29,396 bases of DNA, from the NCBI GenBank assembly GCA_035415725.1, contig DAOOGN010000053.1, positions 1-29,396 of the forward strand, written 5' to 3'. The notes under the pieces are model-generated. The model saw only the letters and a list, made by a program, of their open reading frames with translations, was not told the DNA's origin and made no database searches. Of this stretch, positions 24,275 to 29,396 are shown piece after piece. The stretch comes from DSWT01 sp035415725. GTDB lineage: Bacteria; Chloroflexota; Anaerolineae; B4-G1; SLSP01. The translations under genes and the position numbers were made by a program. Positions within the stretch are counted from its first letter, which is position 1, and each line of letters starts with the position of its first letter.

Positions 24275-27200
24275 ATGACCCATGCCTTCCGTATTGGTAT
24301 AGCGATAGACCCTAACGATCCCTATTGGGTGCAGGTCAGAGAGGCCGCTTATGCCAAGGCGCAGAACCTCTCTATCGATCTCATTTCCCTTAATCTCGTC
24401 GATTCTCCAGCAGTGCTTTCTGAAGAAGAACAGATGGCCTTGTTGGAGGAGCTGCTGGCTCTGGAGTTGGATGCGCTCATCGCCTGGGCGTTGCCAGAAG
24501 ACCTGACTGACCGCATTCCTCAGCTTGGTATGCCCCTCGTCTTGTTGAGCGAGACGGAGATTCGTCACCCGCTTCTTACTTCGCCTTTGGGCCTGCACGA
24601 TATTGTGCAGATGGGCGGTCTTTATCTTGCCGAGAAGCTGGCCGGGTGCGGGCATGGGCGTGTGTTGGCCATCGGCATGCCGGAACAGGCCGGCCGGCAG
24701 GCCAGGAGCATGCCCTGGATTGCGGGCGTCCGCGATGCATTTCGAGATCATCCTGAGGTGATTGTCGAGCATATCCCCTGTCCGTGGCATTATGAATACG
24801 AGCAGGCCTACAGGCAGATCCACAAAATGATGCCCCAGCTCGAAGGAGCCGTTGCGGCCATCTTGGGCCTATCGGATGCTTTGGCCCTGGCCGGGCGAGA
24901 TGCAGGTAACGCCCTGGGACTGCTTGACCGGAACGCCCCGGTTGTAGGCATCGGCGCATCCCCTGCGGCCCTGGCAGCGATTGCCGGCGGCGAGATGATC
25001 GCGACGGTGGAAATCCGCGCCGATGAATTGGGTAAGCAAGCTGTCGAACTGGCCTGCCGGGCGGCTCAAGGCCAGGCTTTGCCTTCATCTTTCAAATACG
25101 AGGCCAGACTCGTTACAGCTCAAAACGTAGCCGAAGTGTTGGCCCAAAAACTAACTGCCATTGCCAATTTGTACAGCAACATGATGCATTCCAAACGCCA
25201 GCAACAGCAGCAACTGTTGCGACAGTTGGAAACCAGCCTGGAAATCAGCCGCCGGGTGGGGTCAATTCTGACTTACCGGCAGCTATCGCACGAAATCGCC
25301 AATCTGATTCGCGCCAACTACGGCTACGACCGCGTCCAAATTTTCCGCTGGCTGGAGCAGGAACAGCTCCTGGTGTTGGATCAGCCCGACCAGGGCGGGA
25401 TGAGCATCCCGCTGGCCGGGTCCGGCGTTTTGGGACAGGTGTTGATGCGCAACGAACCGATTTTTATCCCGGATACTCATCACAGCCCACGCTTCCCTCC
25501 CGATGCTCATTGGCCGGATACGCGCGCGCGGGTCGTTCTGCCCATTCGCCTGGGCGGCCAGGTCTGGGGATTGCTGGACTTGCACAGTCACCGGTCTGCC
25601 GTGCGTACCCGCCAGGAGTTGGTGGGGTTGCAGTCCCTGGCCGATCAGTTGGGCACGGCGATAAGCAATGCCACACTGTACGATGAAGCCCTGCAGGCGC
25701 GTGTGGCTGCCGAGAAAGCCGACCAGCTCAAGACGCGATTGTTGGCTAACGTGAGCCACGAACTGCGCGCGCCGCTCAACACGATTTTGGGCTTTGCCAG
25801 CGCCGCGCTGACTCCCTCGGCGTGCGCCGAAGAGGCGCTTCCCGCGGATTTATCGCACGATCTCCAACACATCTATCGAAGCGCCGAGCACTTGCTACGC
25901 CTGATCAACGATCTGCTGGATCTGTCGCGGGCCGAGATCGACGAGCTCGATCTGCATCTGGAGTTTGTTGAGCCTCGATCATTTTTGGAAGAAGTGTTTC
26001 ACAGCATTGCCGGTACGGCCACCTCTCAAAGTGACGTCGTATGGTCTCTGCAACTTCCTGCACGCTTGCCCATCATCCAGGGTGACCCGGTTCGACTGCG
26101 GCAGATCTTCCTCAACCTGTTGAGCAACTCTCAAAAGTTCACCGAGCAAGGTCAGATCATCCTGGGGGCGGAAGTGTTGCCTCCCCACCTCCACCTATGG
26201 GTGCAGGATACGGGCATCGGCATTCCGGCCGATTGGCAACAACGTATCTTCGAGCCATTCGTCACGGCGGAGCATATTCACCGCCGGATGGAGGGGATCG
26301 GATTGGGACTGTCGATTGCCCAGCGATTGGTGGCGTTGCACCGGGGGACGATGACGTTGGAGAGTCAGCCGGGGCAGGGAAGCACGTTCCACATTTATCT
26401 CCCGTTGCCGAGTCTGGAGCAGCAGCCGACGACGTCCTCGCCGGCCGAGGTCGAACCGGTATTGTTGCTGATTTCGGCGCAAGGCCAACCGGCAGCGGAG
26501 ATCGTGACGTTTAGCCAGCGGCAGGGATTGGAGATACGCCGGGTGCAGGCGGGAGAAGCGGGTGAGGCGGCGTTGGCGCAACTGCACCCCTCTGTGCTGG
26601 CCTGGGACCTGACCAACGCTAACCCTGCAGACTGGGGCATCATCCAACAACTGCGCCGGCATCCACACTTGTGCCAGGCACCTTTCGTCCTCTATGGGCA
26701 GACGCAAAGCGGCGAGCCGGCCCTGACGCTGGGGATGACCAACGTCATCACCAAGCCGGTGAGTGGGGAAACATTGCTCGAGGCTATCAACGCTTTGTGT
26801 GCCTCGGCCTTCACTGGCCCGATTCTCATCGTCGATGATGACCCTCAGGCCCGCACTCTTTACCGGAATATTGTGGAGAAAGCGTTACCCAACTCTCCAA
26901 TTCGCACTGCCGAAAACGGCGTCGCTGCCCTGGTGTCCATGGCCGAAGAGGTTCCCTGCCTGATGCTCCTGGACTTGATGATGCCGGAGATGGATGGGTT
27001 CGAAGTATTGGAGCGGATGCGCGCTGCTCAGGAGACCCGGCGAGTTCCGGTTCTAGTCCTCAGTGGACGGATGCTCACGCTCGAAGACATCAAACGACTG
27101 GAAAAGCACGCGCTGGTGACGGTGCAAAGCAAGGACATTCTTTCTGAGGGGGAGACTGTCGAGGCGGTCAAGCGCTGCCTCGCCGGCGACGATGCGCTTC

Positions 27201-27529
27201 CTCCCTACACAAGCGCGCTGGTGAAGCGTATCCTTGCCTATTTCCACCAAAACTACGATCGCCCGATCTTGCGCCGGGAGGTGGCGCAAGCAGTGGGGGT
27301 GAGTGAGAATCATCTTACACGCATCTTTGGCCGGGAATTGGGGCTTTCGCCCTGGGACTATCTGAACCGGTATCGCATCAAACAGGCCAAGGAATTGCTA
27401 CTGCGCACAAGCGATAGCATCACGGCGGTAGCACTCCGGGTAGGATTCGACGATCCGGCCTATTTCAGCCGGGTGTTTCGCAAACAAGTGGGGATATCGC
27501 CCAGCGCATTTCGCCAACAAGCGCCCTAG
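24275..27529 (+). CDS. Soluble hybrid histidine kinase with sugar-binding sensor and AraC output domain
   Basis: A 1084-residue protein with the parts of a signalling pathway in one chain. Residues ~1-285 are a periplasmic-binding-protein-like (LacI-type) sensor (F-R-I-G-I-A-I-D-P-N-D-P-Y-W, then A-A-I-L-G-L-S-D-A-L-A). A helix with a Gln run follows, then a GAF domain (~335-475) and the kinase core: phospho-acceptor H495 in NVSHELRAPLN, an N-box near 613, DTGIGIP near 645, GIGLGLSIAQ near 676. A receiver lacking standard motifs (~728-845), an intact receiver (~849-965, acceptor about D900 in LLDLMMPEMDG) and an AraC-type double HTH (~980-1082) complete it. No signal peptide or membrane helix is visible, so it should sense an internal ligand and regulate genes directly. 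The ATG at 24275 overlaps the stop of a preceding short frame (ATGA). Confidence 0.93.
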   Translation: MTHAFRIGIAIDPNDPYWVQVREAAYAKAQNLSIDLISLNLVDSPAVLSEEEQMALLEELLALELDALIAWALPEDLTDRIPQLGMPLVLLSETEIRHPLLTSPLGLHDIVQMGGLYLAEKLAGCGHGRVLAIGMPEQAGRQARSMPWIAGVRDAFRDHPEVIVEHIPCPWHYEYEQAYRQIHKMMPQLEGAVAAILGLSDALALAGRDAGNALGLLDRNAPVVGIGASPAALAAIAGGEMIATVEIRADELGKQAVELACRAAQGQALPSSFKYEARLVTAQNVAEVLAQKLTAIANLYSNMMHSKRQQQQQLLRQLETSLEISRRVGSILTYRQLSHEIANLIRANYGYDRVQIFRWLEQEQLLVLDQPDQGGMSIPLAGSGVLGQVLMRNEPIFIPDTHHSPRFPPDAHWPDTRARVVLPIRLGGQVWGLLDLHSHRSAVRTRQELVGLQSLADQLGTAISNATLYDEALQARVAAEKADQLKTRLLANVSHELRAPLNTILGFASAALTPSACAEEALPADLSHDLQHIYRSAEHLLRLINDLLDLSRAEIDELDLHLEFVEPRSFLEEVFHSIAGTATSQSDVVWSLQLPARLPIIQGDPVRLRQIFLNLLSNSQKFTEQGQIILGAEVLPPHLHLWVQDTGIGIPADWQQRIFEPFVTAEHIHRRMEGIGLGLSIAQRLVALHRGTMTLESQPGQGSTFHIYLPLPSLEQQPTTSSPAEVEPVLLLISAQGQPAAEIVTFSQRQGLEIRRVQAGEAGEAALAQLHPSVLAWDLTNANPADWGIIQQLRRHPHLCQAPFVLYGQTQSGEPALTLGMTNVITKPVSGETLLEAINALCASAFTGPILIVDDDPQARTLYRNIVEKALPNSPIRTAENGVAALVSMAEEVPCLMLLDLMMPEMDGFEVLERMRAAQETRRVPVLVLSGRMLTLEDIKRLEKHALVTVQSKDILSEGETVEAVKRCLAGDDALPPYTSALVKRILAYFHQNYDRPILRREVAQAVGVSENHLTRIFGRELGLSPWDYLNRYRIKQAKELLLRTSDSITAVALRVGFDDPAYFSRVFRKQVGISPSAFRQQAP

Positions 27530-27555
27530 GTTCTGTGGTGCTGCCCTTTTTGTCC

Positions 27556-27597
27556 AAGAGGTCGGTGTTATTCTCCAATCATCCGACCTCTTTTTTT
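27556..27597 (+). terminator. Intrinsic terminator after the kinase gene
   Basis: AAGAGGTCGG (27556-27565) pairs with CCGACCTCTT (27583-27592) across a 17-base loop, and the stem runs into a seven-T tract. It lies about 25 bases after the kinase stop codon and should separate its transcript from the binding-protein gene. Confidence 0.85.
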
Positions 27598-27817
27598 ACT
27601 ATAATGAATGTATTGTACAAGGGAGACGCCAGACGTGATGTGATTCCCACCCACTATCCCCTTTGGTCCTTCTCCAGATGGCGTCTATTCAGGCCGGGAC
27701 CCCTGGCAAAAGTTTTTTGTGTTCGCCACCTTTGCCGGGATGGCGGAAGGGAGGTGATTGAATTACTGATGCTCGTTGCTGTTTCCCGATAGTCAATCGT
27801 TCGTCTGGTGGGTTTTC
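27598..27817. other. Leader/spacer before the binding-protein gene
   Basis: No convincing gene. TATAAT at 27600-27605 is a possible -10 box with no clear -35. AGACGCC (27624-27630) and GGCGTCT (27680-27686) could form a 7-bp stem. Near 27725, GCCACCTTTGCCGG resembles the start of the ~230-bp repeat (GCCACCTTTGCCAGG in its right copy). A short GGGAGGTG-led frame ends at 27792 and looks non-coding. The region may hold the regulator's target site. Confidence 0.35.
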
Positions 27818-27992
27818 TTACCTTACCTTCTTACCTTACCTTCTTACCTTACCTTCTTACCTTACCTTCTTACCTTACCTTCNNNNNNNNNNNNNNNNNN
27901 NNNNNNNNNNNNNNNNNNNNNNNNNNNNNNNNNNNNNNNNNNNNNNNNNNNNNNNNNNNNNNNNNNNNNNNNNNNNNNNNNNTTACCTTACC
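27818..27992. repeat. 13-bp tandem repeat array interrupted by an assembly gap
   Basis: Five exact copies of TTACCTTACCTTC occupy 27818-27882. A run of 100 N follows (27883-27982), and the array resumes with TTACCTTACC at 27983-27992. The true copy number is therefore unknown and 100 N is probably a placeholder. The array lies 58 bases before the start of the sugar-binding protein gene. Confidence 0.95.
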
Positions 27993-28050
27993 GATGGAAA
28001 GATTCACTACCAAAGCCTGTCCATAGTTTATGATCATAAGGAGGATTGAC

Positions 28051-29124
28051 ATGAAAGACAAATACAGCCGGCGGGATTTTTTGCGCGTCAGTGCTGTGGC
28101 AGCCGCAGGCGGGTTCCTTGTGGGATGTGGTGTTGGCCCCACGCCTGAATCGACTGTGGCAGCCCCTACGGCGACAACTGAGGTGACAACCAGGGTGCCG
28201 ACCAAACTCGCGGGGATTGGTGAAGGAGTTAAGATCGTCTTCTTCCCTGGCGGGCCTCCGGGTTGTCCCTTTGGCACAGTGGTCTACAATGGAGCCGTAG
28301 CGGCGGCGGCAGATACAGGTGCTGAGGTCGCCTATATGTTCTCGGATTGGAATACTGAAAAGATGATCACCCAGTTCAAAGAGGCTATGGCCACTAATCC
28401 CGATGGCATTGCCGTCATGGGGCATCCTGGAGAGGATGCCTTTGAAGGGCCGATCGAAGAGGCTTTTAGTAAGGGGATCATTGTCACCAGCCAAAACACA
28501 ACTTTGCCCCGCATCGAGGCCAAGTTCAAGGGGATGGGTTTTGGCTATGTGGGTCAGGAATTGTATGAGTCTGGCTATTTGCTGGGACAGGAAGCCGTCA
28601 AACGGGCGAATCTCGGCGCCGGCGACCAGGCGATGGTGTGGGGGCTTCTCTCCCAACCAACCCGCGGTCTACGGACTAAGGGCGTTATCGATGCGCTGGA
28701 AGCGGCAGGCATGAAGGTCGATTACCTGGAGATTGATGATGCCACCAACGCCGACCCCGCCGCGGGGACCGCGATATTCACCGGTTACGTGTCGGCCAAT
28801 CCCAACGTCAAGTTGGTGTGCACCGATCACGGCGGGCTGACTTCCACCCTGGAGACGTACCTGACGGCGGCGGACAAAGGGCCGGATGACATCTACGGTA
28901 TCGGCTTTGACCTCTCCTCCGCGACGGTGGAGGCCATCAGAGGCGGGTGGACCGACCTGGTGCTCGACCAACAGCCTTTCTTGCAGGGGTATCTGCCCAT
29001 CGTACAGCTCTGTCTGACTAAGAAATTCCTGTTCTCCGGCCTGCACATCGACACCGGTTCTGGTTTTGCTCACAAGGATAACATCGAAAAACTGGCTCCG
29101 CTGGCGGAGAAGCAAATTCGTTAA
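28051..29124 (+). CDS. Sugar ABC-transporter substrate-binding lipoprotein (Tat-type signal)
   Basis: A 357-residue exported binding protein. The N-terminus has a twin-arginine motif SRRDFL, a short hydrophobic segment and a lipobox LVGC with C26 as the lipidation site, then a Thr/Pro-rich linker. The mature part has the periplasmic-binding-protein fold of the ribose-binding type (Peripl_BP_4-like): D-W-N-T-E-K-M-I-T-Q-F, AMATNPDGIAVMGHPG, TTLPRIEAKF, G-I-G-F-D-L-S-S-A-T-V-E-A-I, and the late Q-Q-P-F-L-Q-G-Y segment common to sugar binders. The ligand is unknown. ATG at 28051 has AAGGAGG seven bases upstream and is preferred to an ATG at 28030. The permease and ATPase are not in the window. 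Its TAA stop lies in the first bases of the right-hand large repeat. Confidence 0.92.
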   Translation: MKDKYSRRDFLRVSAVAAAGGFLVGCGVGPTPESTVAAPTATTEVTTRVPTKLAGIGEGVKIVFFPGGPPGCPFGTVVYNGAVAAAADTGAEVAYMFSDWNTEKMITQFKEAMATNPDGIAVMGHPGEDAFEGPIEEAFSKGIIVTSQNTTLPRIEAKFKGMGFGYVGQELYESGYLLGQEAVKRANLGAGDQAMVWGLLSQPTRGLRTKGVIDALEAAGMKVDYLEIDDATNADPAAGTAIFTGYVSANPNVKLVCTDHGGLTSTLETYLTAADKGPDDIYGIGFDLSSATVEAIRGGWTDLVLDQQPFLQGYLPIVQLCLTKKFLFSGLHIDTGSGFAHKDNIEKLAPLAEKQIR

Positions 29125-29350
29125 CTATTCAGCCACCTTTGCCAGGTGGCGAACGGGACTTTGGGGAGGGCACATAATAGGTTATCCCTTCGGCAGGTGC
29201 TGACCCTCTCATCCCCCAACCCCCTTCTCCCCCGCCAGCGGGGAAGAAGGGGGCAAAAGGGGGGTGTGGCGGGCGGCTTCGCCGCCCGCCACACCCCCAC
29301 CCAAAATCCCCCTTCCTGGGGGGAAGGGGGACAGGGGGGACGGGCTTATA
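29122..29350 (+). repeat. Structured ~230-bp direct repeat, right copy
   Basis: The same element as at 23895-24124, in the same orientation, beginning at the stop codon of the binding-protein gene and ending GGGCTTATA. An additional small hairpin, GCCACCT/AGGTGGC, is intact here but broken in the left copy. The central 18-bp palindrome (29260-29277/29281-29298) has loop TTC instead of GAA. The remaining 46 bases of the window show nothing recognisable. Confidence 0.85.
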
Positions 29351-29396
29351 GAAACACGCATATCTTGTCATACAGAAGCACCTGGCCTACCAAAGT

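Noticed and set aside
27598..27800. Riboswitch in the binding-protein leader
   Set aside because: A 7-bp stem is possible, but I recognise no conserved riboswitch core; left as unexplained leader.
27883..27982. 100-base N run as a real biological feature
   Set aside because: It is a scaffold gap placed inside a tandem repeat; its length carries no information.
27776..28033. An ORF encoding repeated LPYLLTLPSYLTF
   Set aside because: It is the translation of the 13-bp tandem repeat and the N gap, with no start context.

Overview
The window looks like a chromosomal segment of a Chloroflexota bacterium, probably of the Anaerolineae/Caldilineae/Ardenticatenia type, recovered as a scaffold: it contains one 100-N gap at 27883-27982. 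The assignment is inferred from GC-rich coding DNA, a fused glycyl-tRNA synthetase (GlyQ-GlyS), a very large DUF11/PKD surface protein ending in an LPLVLRNF-type tail, a soluble hybrid kinase ending in an AraC domain, and intergenic spaces full of short phrase-like repeats. No rRNA, tRNA or CRISPR array was seen.

Layout. 380-6513 (+): a small membrane protein abutting recO, an alpha/alpha-toroid (terpenoid-cyclase-like) protein, a GNAT acetyltransferase and glyQS. 6524-7839 (-): a dead type II restriction-modification system, a beta-class DNA methyltransferase with a nonsense codon and a frameshift, followed with a 4-bp overlap by the first ~80 codons of a frameshifted NotI-like endonuclease. 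7940-8062: a 123-bp miniature mobile element. 8129-12407 (+): a nitrilase-family amidase, a HAD hydrolase, a DUF2156 protein and a membrane-anchored NERD-domain protein. 12457-12843: a four-helix-bundle gene interrupted by TGA. 12860-14488 (-): pyrG. 14717-16491 (+): a ROK/polyphosphate-glucokinase-like kinase, msrA and msrB, ending at a strong bidirectional terminator. 16585-22467 (-): a 1960-residue secreted surface protein. 22730-22852: a second, inverted copy of the miniature element. 23007-23825 (+): a sugar-phosphate isomerase/epimerase-like TIM barrel.

24275-29124 (+) is a possible sugar-response module: a 1084-residue protein joining a periplasmic-binding-protein-like sensor, GAF, histidine kinase, a degenerate and an intact receiver, and an AraC DNA-binding domain, followed after a 13-bp tandem-repeat array by a Tat-exported sugar-binding lipoprotein. 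The pair is bracketed by two direct copies of a ~230-bp structured repeat. Just after the left copy lies a ~25-codon relic of an ATP-NAD kinase gene.

Housekeeping genes (recO, glyQS, pyrG, msrAB) are intact, while the accessory genes (methyltransferase, endonuclease, four-helix protein, NAD-kinase relic) are broken. This fits genuine decay better than general sequencing error. Repeat phrases lie between most genes and in several places run into 3' coding ends, so they supply C-terminal tails or stop codons.
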